A DNA stretch of 64,000 bases from Warburgia ugandensis. Lineage: Eukaryota > Streptophyta > Magnoliopsida > Canellales > Canellaceae. Every line of letters starts with the position of its first letter. Within the stretch, counting starts at the first letter, position 1. The stretch spans positions 51,839,217 to 51,903,216 of the forward strand of contig CP141139.1 of the NCBI GenBank assembly GCA_035236585.1. Direction: 5' to 3'. Of the stretch, positions 26,701-37,600 are shown piece by piece. Below the pieces are notes generated by a model that was not told the origin of the DNA, made no database searches, and saw only the letters and a list, made by a program, of their open reading frames with translations. The translations under genes and the position numbers were made by a program.

Positions 26701-26935
26701 GGTGATTTCCTTGTAATACGATCAATATTTGCTTCTAATTAGATGTTCTACATTGTTTGATACGTGCAAGAACTTTGGTTTAGTTTAGCATGAGATCTTG
26801 TTCTTTTGTCTATGATTAAAATAGGTTGGTGGGGTGACACCAAAGAAAGGTGGAACTGAACACTTAGGGATGCTTGTTTTCAACACAGTTGCTAAAGCAA
26901 AGGCTGAGACAAAGGCAAATGCATCAGTCATCTAT
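23707..26935 (+). pseudogene. Succinyl-CoA ligase alpha subunit, captured 5' fragment
   Basis: Succinyl-CoA ligase is the mitochondrial citric-acid-cycle enzyme; the alpha subunit binds CoA and carries the phosphohistidine. A plus-strand exon ending at 23845 encodes [31 protein letters not shown], then TFHTKQAIE and EYGTKM, the conserved N-terminal CoA-binding region just after the transit peptide. The donor ATG|GTAACT joins in phase 0 to an exon at 26825 (after AAAATAG) encoding [15 protein letters not shown] and [15 protein letters not shown]. Homology stops at about 26935, where a proline-rich continuation is expected; instead the frame runs into a stop. A two-residue insertion (LE in IELEYG) and an N-terminal frame change upstream of the QIRR point to decay. 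About two of the normal exons are present; the catalytic histidine part is missing. Confidence 0.85.
26003..26269 (+). pseudogene. TraB-domain protein, C-terminal exon fragment
   Basis: Lies inside the intron of the succinyl-CoA ligase fragment, same strand. After an acceptor-like TTGTTTAAG an 88-codon frame runs to a TAA without a break. It contains YLAWSLKRSKAVNNSKRVVG, VIGKAHMKGVIYALVSDQG, NLRFRHLAG and a hydrophobic LVRDTFIGVVLWALYEQL end. This matches my memory of the end of plant TraB-domain proteins, which are organelle-membrane proteins. The conserved GKGHMNG is GKAHMKG here, suggesting relaxed constraint. No other exon of that gene was found nearby. The family assignment is from motif recognition only. 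Confidence 0.6.
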
Positions 26936-27131
26936 CTAAGACTAATCCGACCCTACTAGGCTACTACCCTAGCAAATTATCAACCCTGATCAGCTATGGA
27001 ATTGGCTGTCAATTTTGTGCGTAAACTGAGATTGTAAATCCTTTTCTATGAATCTATGATCAAACTGTAAAAACACTTTCCACTTTTCTTGTCTAACTAT
27101 AGCCATTTTCATTTTTATTTGTGAAGCAAAC

Positions 27132-30100
27132 ATGGAGCAAGTAGAAGAGGTAAAAGTAGAACAATTACAACACACAGAAGCAGAACAATCAAGGCTATCA
27201 AGTACATGTCCATCAGTAACACCACCGGTCATTGTTAGGAGAAAGGTCAGGGGGAGGGGGCCAACACAAATGGATCACATAAATAAGAGAACCTCAGTTG
27301 GAATAAAAGAAACGTTACAATTCAATAGTAGAGGCCAACCGATTGGTGGTACTGCACATGCCTATGCTAGCTTCATATGTTGCATTGTTAGAAGACTTGT
27401 GCCAGTATCAGTGACTGATTAGAGACTTATATTGCCACAAGTCAAAGATTCAATATAGGAAATGGTCAAGGTATGTAAATTCCTCGTACATATAACATAA
27501 TATGTCCTTTATATTTATATATTTTGTTTTTGTTTGCATATGAATCACGATACACAAAGTTGCTACAATACTCACTAGTAAGTTAGTCACTTTAACATGC
27601 TTCTTGTTTTGTTTTGTAGTCTTCCTTTGACGTATCGGATGAGTGCAAAAAGCAAGCATTGCTAGGAGCTGGTAAAGCTTGGAGGAAATGGAAGAGTGAG
27701 CTTGCAAGGAAGTACATACTTCCAAATTCCCATGATCCTTCTACGCTTAACATGGTCCCTAAGTTGTATTCCTGCTTCATTGACCAGGAAGCATGGAATC
27801 AATTTGTACAGTATAGGCTATCTCCTGATTTTGAGATAATCACAACTTAAACTAGTCAAGCTAAATTATGATTCTTGTAATTATTATAATTGATTGTATT
27901 TTGATCACATTACTTTGATGTCCAAGCAAAGCGTATAAAAGGACAGAAGGCGCGTGCACAGAACCATATGCCGCACCACCTTTTAAAGGTTGGCTATGCA
28001 TGATTAGAGGCAGATGTAGTAAGTATATCATGTGACATTCCATTTGTCTAATCATACTAGATTTTTATTTATTAACTCTGACTTAGTGTCTCTTCTTATT
28101 ACAGCAAAAGAAGGCTGGGACAACGAAGCCCATCGGCCGTGCTATTCTATGGAAAATGGCACATTCAAAAGGGCGTAACTCCCAGACCTTTGCCAACGAG
28201 ACAACTGCAGCAATTGCTTTAAGAATTGTAAGCGGTTTAAGACTTTAAGTTTTATACTTTTACTTTATCTGCATACTGCCTAGTTAAATACTTTTATTCT
28301 TTTATACCCTTGCATAGTACATTATATAAATATTACATATATAATAGTGATTTGATAATGTTATGATCTTTACGTGTGCAGGAAGAGTTGACCCAAGAGA
28401 GTTGAAGTGCAACTATAGGAACTCTTAGCAGCACTGCTGCAAAGGGGGACATCCTGTATAGGGCAATGGGCAACAAGGATGAGCACCGTGGCCGGGTAAG
28501 GGGTCAAGGTCGGGGTGTTCTTCCTTCCAAGTTCTTCCCCAAACAAAAGGCTCCTATGCTACAAGAATTGGAAGAATGGAAGAATTAAACAGTTGTAGAG
28601 ATGTATAGCAAGCTCAAAGATCAACTTTTGAAGGAAATCCAGGGTGGCAGAAGACCCTCATGTGAGGATGTTGGCCCTCAAGCTAAAGCTCAACCTCAAG
28701 TTCAACCACCCCAATTTGACAATAGCTGCATTCCTACTCCTCCATCAGATGAAGAGGTGGCAGAACAAGTACTTGAATGTGATGTCCTGATCAGTGAGGT
28801 ATGTATATTGACATGTTTAGTTTTACAATGTTACTTATTTACTAACCTTTTTAGCTTACATTAAATCACTAATTATTATATATATATATGTCATTTCTCA
28901 AATGCAAGTGGGTTAGTGCATGTTGCAGTTATATACATTTGAGAACTATGTGGTTGTGGTAAGTTGATGCCTCCACACACTAAGCGCGTGTGCATCACTG
29001 TTGCCATTCAACCAGATGCTCCCCTTCCATTTCCAGTCGAAGGGGATGATGTTGAAACTATTGGGGATGCAATTGGATATCATGTGTGTTGGCCAGAGAA
29101 ACACATAAAACCAATGATGTCTAATTCCAAGGTACATATATACTAACTGTAGTCATGGCTTCATTTTCTCCTACCTTTTTTTAAGTCATCCTAAATTTTT
29201 AATTGATTAATATTGTCTGCAACATGTCGGATCACCAAAAGAAGCACAAGGTGCAATTGAAGCAAACCTCGCTGCTGGCAAATTTTGGTGTAGTGGCAAG
29301 TGTAGCCACATCCCAGCCTTCCCAGGTAGTACTAGTTCTATATATTTGCATAGTTGTATCATGTTACATTACATGTAAACTTGAACGATGCAACAACTAA
29401 CAAGTTCAAAGCACTTGTAAGTTGTTAGGTGCTCATGCTCACTTCACTACTCACAAGTCACAATGTTATATTATAAAATATCTAATTTTACCTCACTGTG
29501 TCTCTTCTTTTATATATGCTAGTATAACAGTAACCAGTATATGTTGTATATATTCATTACAAATTTCTAAAATATTGTATGATTACATCTACAGTATAGG
29601 GATCAGGTGGAGGTTCCACCTAACACACCTCCATTGTTAAGGGTACTATACAGACTGGCCAATGAAGACAAAGCAATGAACCCTGTAAGGATAGAGGCAG
29701 GTGTGCTTTCAAACAATGTGGTTGAGGTTCCACTCTTCAAGGAAGACCTCTTAGCTATATGTAATCTGGCTGAATTGGAGTACATGCACATCATAGTCTA
29801 TATAGGGTACGTTGTGCTCTATTAGAGTTAAGACTTACGAATCAATGTAACATTACTTAATACTTGCTTTTTTAATAGCACTTAATAATTATTTGACATT
29901 GACCCAAATTCCTAATGCAGGTATTTGCATGATAGCTTGCAAAAACTATAGGTCAAGGACATTTACAAGTTCCTTGATCCTTCTCTTGTCCTTCAATTGG
30001 CCTATTTGCCCATGGACAAACAAAGTGAAGATATCATTCCTGGTCTCATGAGTTGTGCAAAGGGGCAAGCCTTACTGATTCCCTACAATAACAGGTGCGT

Positions 30101-30695
30101 CGTAACATATGTTACTTAATTATGCCATTTTAATTTCACAATTCATACACATGAATACTATATCAGCTAAGATTAGAGAAAATTCAATTGAATTGTTATT
30201 TTTATAGGTCCCATTGGATGCTGCTAGCTTTGAATGTGCATGGCGGCCATGCAATGTTTTTTTATTCATGTGGAGCACACATTCAGGAACACCTAATGGA
30301 AATTATAAACAAGTAAGTCTTTATTATTCCTTTTATTATAATACAACTACTCACCTGGCTGGCAACTTCATAATATTCATAATCTAATGCTTTTCAATTA
30401 TATGTGTGTAGAGCATGGTATAAATGGGCTGAGAGGGAAGGCATTCACCACCCACCAAAACTCAATTGGAAGAAGTCCAAGGTATGGTTTACTAATTACC
30501 TATCATTAGACTCTTTGATATAATTTTAAACCTGAACTTATTGGAAATTATATTTTGAACCTTTTCTATTGTCTTTGGTGGCATTGTTCTGTAGTGTCCT
30601 AAACAAAAATCAAATTGGGAGTGTGGATATTATGTTCTTAGATACATGAGAACCCTCATTCACAATGGAATTACAGTCTCACAATTGAGAAAGGT
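27132..30695 (+). pseudogene. Ptta/En-Spm protein with Ulp1 (C48) protease, in the hAT
   Basis: Plus-strand gene in about ten exons. N-terminal part: NSRGQPIGGTAHAYASFIC and RRLVPVS (27.3-27.4 kb), AWRKWKSELARKYI (27.7 kb), a GRAILWKMAHSKGRN piece (28.1 kb) and DILYRAMGNKDEHRGRVRG (28.5 kb). These are the blocks of the plant Ptta/En/Spm transposase family. Then PFPVEGDDVETIGDAIGYHV (29.0 kb) and a Ulp1-like cysteine protease: KGQALLIPYNN, HWMLLALNVHGGHAMFFYSC (30.2 kb), PPKLNWKKSK (30.45 kb), CPKQKSNWECGYYVLRYM (30.6 kb). Ulp1 enzymes remove SUMO; His, Gln and Cys of the site are visible, but the usual Asp seems replaced (FFYSCG). Stops lie in the first exon (two Trp positions) and near 28400. 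Related to the gene at 45000-48136 in the CACTA element. Confidence 0.75.
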
Positions 30696-31219
30696 AACAC
30701 TTGGACAGTTAGACTTACTGACCAATGTTATTACACTTTTGATTTGTATATTTCCTGACTGAATCCAAGATTACATGTCTGATCTCTGAACTAAGTTATT
30801 ATATGTTTCTTGCAAGCGAATTTAGGACCCAATAGTTACTCCCAGTTGGATCTAGATGATATTAGAATGGAATGGACAAATCAAATTATGATTTTTAATT
30901 TGTAGTTCAGTGATGTAAATGAATGTATATTATCATTCATGTATATACATTTTACTCAAATATGATACAAAGATCAGTTCAATTCAATGGATGTGTTTTG
31001 TTTTTCTTTTGATTGAAGTACATTGTTTCAATGTATGTGCTATCTCGTTTCAATACTGATCTACTTGTCAGGACCACCAAATCATTGGTCTAAAGTTATC
31101 AACCATACGATTTTCTTACTAAATATCAAGTGAGCACTTCCCATGTTCCCTAGCATTAAGTCTACGTTTAGGTAAACTTCAACTGTTAATTGTTAAAGCA
31201 AAAGATTTTACTTGATATG

Positions 31220-31693
31220 CAGTGGAGACTGGAGAGTCTGGAGACATGCTGCTGAAGAACACCATTGTACGTTTGGGAATTGGGATCAATGTTCTCATCC
31301 ACCCAATGAGACCACATCTTTAGAACTCTTTCGTATACAATCGGCCGCTCGATCTCGTCGTAATCTCTATCTCCATTATCGAACGATCCTCGTCTACCAA
31401 CATAAAAAAGTAACCAAATTCATTAAAATATTAGAAGAAACCAAATTGCGATTTAATTATTATTAAGATAGTTCTAATACTTACAAGACTTTCATCTTAG
31501 GAGTGTTCATCCACCAAATGTATGTGTTAAGGATCAAGTAATCGATGCCCATCCAGTTGATCCCATGCTTTGCGATCGATTCAGGCATGATAACATGATC
31601 CAAAATGCTGTGCATCGTCGGATCATCCGAGTTTGATTGTACCAAGAAAGGTGCCCAATAGAACTCTACTGTAGCATTATAATCCTTCGGGTT
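31220..31693 (-). pseudogene. Trichome birefringence-like esterase, captured exons
   Basis: Trichome birefringence-like (TBL/DUF231, PC-esterase) proteins O-acetylate cell-wall polysaccharides in the Golgi. The minus-strand exon 31693-31485 encodes KDYNATVEFYWAPFLVQSNS, then DDPTMHSILDHVIMPESI, and INWMGIDYLILNTYIWWMN, all hallmark TBL motifs. A donor (TT|GTAAGT) joins in phase to an exon from 31393 encoding LRGSFDNG, DEIERPIVYERVLKMWS and WVDENIDPNS. A frameshift follows at about 31270; the other frame then reads VFFSSMSP, the conserved strand expected next. The fragment ends near 31220. Its start abuts palindrome cluster c directly, which looks like a capture junction. The GDS and DxxH catalytic motifs are not in the fragment. 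Confidence 0.85.
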
Positions 31694-31694
31694 G

Positions 31695-31826
31695 ATATAG
31701 GACGGTTCGGCTGGAACCGTCCTATATAGTCATTAGTGTCTTTATGAATATAGGACGGTTCCAGGAGAACCATCCTATATTACTTGTGAATATAGGATGG
31801 TTCGAGAAGAACCGTCCTATAACCGG
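31695..31826. repeat. GGACGGTT palindrome cluster c
   Basis: Three palindromes of TATAGGACGGTT...AACCGTCCTATA, with loops such as CGGCTGG, CCAGGAG and CGAGAAG. The first touches the end of the TBL fragment with no spacer. Confidence 0.9.
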
Positions 31827-32485
31827 TTGGAGGAGGCTCTCATGGGTTTGGTAACTAACAATGTCAACCATAGGTCCGTAGCAAGTAGCATGGCTTCGAA
31901 GACGTATGGTTTGCATCCTTGAAAAGAGTGGTCCACTTCCACCTTATTTTCTCGTCATATATTCCTTGTCAAATAGCATATCCAATGATATAGCTCGAAG
32001 TGATAAACTCACTAGCAGCAAATGCTATGGCTCAAATACCCTTTTTGTGTGTGGGTGGGAATGTTGAAATCAAATGCTAGTAACGTAAAAATATATGCTG
32101 TTTTTTTAGTGAGTCAAAACTATATACCATAGTAATTGTAAAGTGAAATGTCAAAGATCAAAAGGCTGAAGCTTAACCTTCAAAAATAATGGTCTGGTTC
32201 CTGTAATCCAAAGTACTCTTTGAAGAAGAAGAAAGAATTGTCTCTTTTGAGAAATGCTATTGTAGGGCGCCATCACATGGCAAATTGCAATTGCCAATGT
32301 TGGCACAATTTCTCTCTGACAAGGGGTATTACCTCTATTCGATCCAAGCAGTTGAACTTAAAATTTCTATAATATTTGAAGGGGAGCTTTGGAAATTGGC
32401 GTAAGGATTCTCAATCACCTCCATCTTCGGTAACTCAACAACAATGACAATCTCAATCATCTCCATGGAAAATTCAATCATCTCC
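31827..32485. other. Spacer between palindrome clusters c and d
   Basis: No confident gene. A minus-strand open frame at 32335-32529 is Met/Ile/Glu-rich and repeats an EMIE-type motif. It may be captured sequence, but it resembles nothing I know. Confidence 0.3.
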
Positions 32486-32870
32486 ATATTTGTATACATA
32501 TCATTCTTTATTGTTAGCACTTGTGGCATTTGATGGGAGGTATTACCGTATTACTTATGACACTACAATATAGGACGGTTCCGAAGCAACCGTCCTATAT
32601 TACATATTTGTATACATATCATTCTTTTATTGTTAGCACTTGTGGCATTTGATGGGAGGTATTACCGTATTACTTATGAGACTACAATATAGGACGGTTC
32701 CAAAGCAACCGTCCTATATTACTCTATTACATGTTACGATGTACTTGTATACAATGTATAGGAGGACGTCCTCTATTACATGTTACATATATAGGACAGT
32801 TCCAGATGAATCGTCCTATATTACATATCATATTGTAATATAAGATGGTTCCAAATGAACCGTCCTATAT
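32486..32870. repeat. Palindrome cluster d with a 118-bp tandem duplication
   Basis: Four GGACGGTT palindromes inside the right end of the hAT. The unit starting ATATTTGTATACATATCATT at 32486 is repeated at 32604 with one inserted base and a few substitutions, so each unit carries one palindrome. Later palindromes at about 32790-32870 are more decayed. Confidence 0.85.
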
Positions 32871-33091
32871 TACTGTTAGTTCACGATAAATAAATAGGTC
32901 GCGTGTAAAACAGGTCAACACGATGGGTCATGTTGATTGACCCAAACACGACACGATTTTTGGCGTGTCATTTTCGGGTTGACCTGAAAATGACACGAAC
33001 ACGATAAGACACAACCCGAACCCGCTAAATTCGTGTCGGGTTCGTGTCGTGTTATCGTGTCGGGTCATATTTTGCCACCCCTAGTCGTGTT

Positions 33092-34254
33092 TTTGGCATT
33101 GCCCTCTACATAGTATTAAGAGTTATAAGTCTTATTGCAAAAATGCATGTTTTTAATTTCATCTCTAGTCTTATGTATTATGCCATGTCATTATTATCTT
33201 CATGCCTTACTTAACACTCCCTTAGTGTTTATCATGAATTTATCCTTTCAATAATTATCTCTCAATTAATCCATCCTAAAGTCATTTATTATAGTCAACC
33301 TAGGTTTGGACTCAAGGCATAACTAAGTGTTTCACCTCATTATAATTTAAATGTTATGAGAAATTTGAATACTATGTTTTATATGAGCTAATGTTTAGTG
33401 CTTAGGTATAAGTAACTGTGTTGAGCTATTGAAGCTAAGGCATAATAGACTAAACTTTTTATGTATCATGCCCCTAGTAACCAAGTTAGGGCTTATTTAT
33501 GGGATTTTTGGATCTAAGTCTCATGGAGTTGAGCCTAAATGAGTTTACAAATAAAGTCCCTTAATGGTTCCACTTGGTTTTCTAAGTGTTTTAGGATTTC
33601 AACCTAAGGGTAATTTTGTAGTTTCTATTATATTAGGTAATTGCCTATTTGCCCTTCTCTATTTTTCAGTTTAACAATGGTTTCTCATTACTTACATTAT
33701 TAGTAAGATGTTCGATTAGTGGTGACTACAAGGAACAAACTTGAAAAAATTTGGCCTAGGACAATTTGATAATTTCCCTCACCTAGGATAATTACCCCTT
33801 TGCCCTTCATTATTTTCCCAATTAAAGGTAGGTTTACATTTCTCTTAATGTTAAGAAGGCATACACAAGATGTGGTCGCATTTCCAACTTAACAAGGTCA
33901 AGTTTTTCAAGTTTCTTCCTTGTATTGGAATTTCAAAAGTTTGAAATACCAAGTTAGTCAAGTTTTATACATAGGAAATTCTTAAGACTGGACCAGTAAC
34001 ATAGGAATACCTGTCTTCCTCCTCCTTCACTCGACCAAAACCGGTAGCTATATGCTACCGTTCAATTCAAATTCAAATCACTTCCAAATTTACAAAGTTA
34101 TGTTTTTCTTTCTCTTCTTAATACCCACAACATTTAAATTTATTTAAAACTCTTAAAGTTTCTAAATTAAGGAGTTAGAAAACATCTTATTTCATTTGTC
34201 TTGCACTACTCGAGTAGGAAACAATGCTATCAATTTTTAGTTCCTTCTATCCAA
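33092..34254. other. Unassigned sequence between hAT and Copia element
   Basis: AT-rich, without a coding exon. It contains two loosely similar blocks around CCTATTTGCCCTTCTCTATT (about 33640) and CCCTTTGCCCTTCATTATTT (about 33800). It was joined to 15940-16476 before the hAT inserted and to 40272 onward before the Copia element inserted. Confidence 0.3.
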
Positions 34255-34259
34255 ATGCT

Positions 34260-34599
34260 TGTTAAGATAATTAGTATGTTAGAGTAGCATAGAGAGCACA
34301 CACACACACAAAGAAGAAAAGATTTATGTGGTTCGGCCAAGTTTGGCATACATCCACGAGAAGAAGGGGGAACATGATTTTTACTATATGGAAGGAGTTA
34401 CATGGGATGATTTTCATCACTGGTTTTGGTTCCTATTTATAGGAATACAGAGAGAGTTCTAGTGTAACTCAAACTGTATCTGATTAACCTTATCAGATTA
34501 GACTCCTTATTAGATTTAAACTACTCTGATCATGTTTATCCATATCTAATCATCTCCTTTTGTTGGCAAGTTTATCCACATTGTGGATGGAAATTATCA
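34260..34599 (-). repeat. 3' LTR of the Copia element
   Basis: Boundaries TG...CA. Shares with the other LTR the blocks AAAAGATTTATGTGGTTCGG, GAAGGGGGAACATGATTTTT and CCATATCTAATCATCTCCTT. Starts on the minus strand immediately after the purine tract. Confidence 0.9.
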
Positions 34600-34600
34600 A

Positions 34601-34620
34601 TTCTCCCCCCCCATCCCCAT
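34601..34620 (-). other. Polypurine tract of the Copia element
   Basis: On the minus strand this reads ATGGGGATGGGGGGGGAGAA, a purine-rich run directly before the 3' LTR start and the expected primer for plus-strand DNA synthesis. Confidence 0.8.
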
Positions 34621-34659
34621 GCTTATCTTCACTAGTCTGATTTCTTGCCAGCTATGTTT

Positions 34660-37600
34660 CTACATAGCACTAGTTTTTCAAATGTGACCAACTTTGTCAG
34701 CATGTCTGCAGGTTTATCATCAGTGTGTATCTTTTTCAGCTTCAGCGTCTGTTCTTTTGTCACCTCATGTATCAAGTGATATCATATGTGGATGTGCTTT
34801 GTGCCCGTATGATACATTAAGTTATTGCTTAAGTTCAGAGCACTTTGACTGTCACAATGTATCTTGTATTCTTCTTGTGTGATACTGAACTTCTAGAGAA
34901 ATCGCTTTATCCATAACATTTATTTGCATGCTTCAGCTCTGGCAATATATAGAGCTTCTGCTGTTGATAGAGCTATGCACTTTTGCAACTTTGACTGCCA
35001 AGATATAACTCCCCCTACAAAAGTGAAAAGAAACTATGATGTTGATTTTCTTTTATCAAGGCCTCCATCCATATCAGCATCATGTATCCTTCCAAGAGTG
35101 GTTCTATACTTCCAAAGCATAAGCACATCTTAGGTGTGCCCTTCATGTACCGTAGCATCCACTTCACGGCTTCCCAATATACTTTGCCTGAATTTGATAG
35201 AAACCAGTTCACAACGCGTACTACATGAGCAATATCGGGCCTTGTGCACACCATTCTGTACATCAAACTTCCAACTACTTAAGAGTAAGGAATCATAGCC
35301 ATTCTGTCTGTTTCTTGTGATGTTGAGGGACACATCCTTTTGCTCAGTTTGAAATGATTGCCAAGTGGAGTGCTAACTGGGTTAACACTCTCCATGTTGA
35401 ACCTCTTAATTACTCGCTCAATGTACTTTTCCTCTGACAGCCACAACTTTCTTGCTTTTCTGTCACGTGTAATCTTCATCCCCAAAATCTGCTGAGCCAC
35501 TCCTAAGTCCTTCATGTCAAAAGACTAAGATAACTCTCTCTCTTCAACCTGCTAATTATAGTTGTATCTGATCCAACTATCAACATATCATCTACATAAA
35601 ATAGGAGAATAACAAATTTACCCTCGGGTAATCTCTGCATGTACATGCATTGATCTGTAGTTGTTCTTTCATAGCCTTGACTCTTCATGAATGAATCAAA
35701 CTTTTTGTACCATTGCCTTGGTGCTTGCTTAAAGCCGTAAAGACTTTTCTTTAACTTGCATACCAGTTGCTTCTTCCCTTCAACTTTGAAACCCTCTAGA
35801 TGTTCCATATATATCTCTTCTTCTAAATCTCCATGTAAAAGGGCTATCTTTATATCCATCTACTTAGGCTCTAGGTTGTGACTTGCCACTAGTCCAAGTA
35901 TGATCTTGATTGATGTCATCTTCATTACTGGTGAGAAGATCTCGTCAAAATCAATTCCTTTCATCTGCTCGAAGCCTTTGACGACCAATCATGCTTTGTA
36001 CTTGATTGGTTCTCCATTGCTTCCTCTTTTAACCTTGAAGACTCATTTGTTCTTCAATGCTCTTTTTCTCTTGGGAAGTGTCATCAGCTCATGTATCTGA
36101 TTTTTCTTTAATGAGCTAATTTCTTCTTGCATAGCTTGCACCCTTTTTCCCTTGTCTACATGTGTTAGTGCTTGCTGAAAACTGTCTAATTCCCCCTCAT
36201 TAGTGAGCATGATATATTCTGATTTTGAATACTTTTGCAATGGAATCAGACTACACCCTCTTGTTGACATCTTTGGCTGAACTTTCACTTCTAACTAAGG
36301 AGTTAATTCAACACCCGATGTTCCAATGTCTTCTGATACAGAGGGCTGATGCTCCCCCTGCTCAAATTCCTCTGCCTCTACTTCAGCTTCTAAAGTAGCT
36401 TCTAAGTCAACCTGTATGGGTGCTGAATCTGGTACTCGATCTGGAGTACCAAGATCTTAAGCTTTTCCTAATTCTTCATGGAACTGATTTTCCTAAAACA
36501 CTACATCTTTGTTCTGATGATCCTTCTTGCTTCAGGGTCCCACAATCTGTATTCAAATTCTTCGTCTTCATATCCGATGAAGATGTAAGAAGTGGTCTTC
36601 AGATCCCATTTTTGTCTCATCTCTCTAAATACACATGCAAAAGGTCTACACTCAAATACCCTCAGGTGTGAATAAGTCAACTTCTTGCCAGTTCACTTCT
36701 GTTCTAGAACTTCGAAGTCTAATGGTGCTGATGGTGATCTGTTGATCAAGTAGCAAGTGGTCTTCATAGCTTCACCCTAGAATGGCTTAGGTAGTTTAAC
36801 CAAACTAAGCATGCATCTTACTCTCTCCACAATGGTCCGGTTCATTCTTTTAGCTACTCCATTGTGCTGTGGGGTATGTGGAACTCTCTTCTCATGTCGA
36901 GTGCCGCACACTACGCAATGTGCCCTAAACTCTTTTGATGTTTATTCTCCTCCATTGCTTATTTTAAGACACTTCAGTTTCTTTCCAGTTTGCTACTCCA
37001 CCATAGTGTGGAATTTCTTGAAGCATTTGAATACCTGTTCTTTCTTCTTTACAAAATATATCCATACCTTCCTAGATGCATCATCTATAGATGTTACAAA
37101 GTATTTACTCCCACCTAGTGACTCTACTTCCATGGGACCACATATATCCGAGTACACTAAACTCAAAGTTTCTTTTCTTTCATTATTAGAAGAAGAGAAA
37201 GCAACTCTATGTTGCTTTCCAAATAAACAGTAAATACACAGATTAAGGCTATACCTTTGGTTAATTTGATGAGCTACTTCTGTGCAAGTGTGAACAGACC
37301 TTTCCCTCACATGTGACCAAGTCTTTTGTGCCAAAGGTTTGGTGATCCTTCATCCTCAACAATGTTAAGGCTGTCTTTGGATATTCTCATGTGGCTCTTA
37401 TACAGTGTGCTACATATGTGCCCTTTCGCTACAATCATTATATCTTTCATCAGTTTTTCAGGTATTGTTGCCTTGTCTGTTAAGAGCTGAGACTGAGATC
37501 AAGTTCAGTCTACGTTCCTGTATGTGTCGCACCTCTTGTAGTACTATACAGCCAATATTTGTCTTTATCTACATATCACTAATCCTAATTATTCTTGAAG

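Larger units (their letters stand above)
16485..33083 (-). mobile_element. 16.6-kb hAT element with cargo
   Basis: Ends are TAGGGGTGGCAA at 16485-16496 and TTGCCACCCCTA at 33072-33083, a perfect 12-bp inverted repeat, flanked by the 8-bp duplication GTCGTGTT at 16477-16484 and 33084-33091. An 8-bp TSD is the hallmark of hAT. Both ends have subterminal arrays of ACACGACACGA / TCGTGTCGTGT units (about 16500-16715 and 32895-33070), as in other plant hATs. Inside, from the left: GGACGGTT palindromes, a hAT transposase gene on the minus strand (17574-20129), more palindromes, host gene fragments (23.7-26.9 kb), a Ptta/Ulp1 gene (27.1-30.7 kb), trichome birefringence-like exons (31.2-31.7 kb), and two further palindrome clusters. 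The transposase is broken, so transposition would need help from another copy. Most autonomous hATs are several kilobases long, so this one is very large. Confidence 0.85.

Noticed and set aside
32561-32580. CACTACAATATAGGACGGTT considered as a CACTA end nested in the hAT
   Set aside because: It is inside a 118-bp tandem duplication whose second copy reads GACTACAA, there is no matching inverted end and no 3-bp duplication.
36811-37233. 140-codon plus-strand frame
   Set aside because: Antisense of the Copia integrase domain, which reads with conserved motifs on the minus strand.
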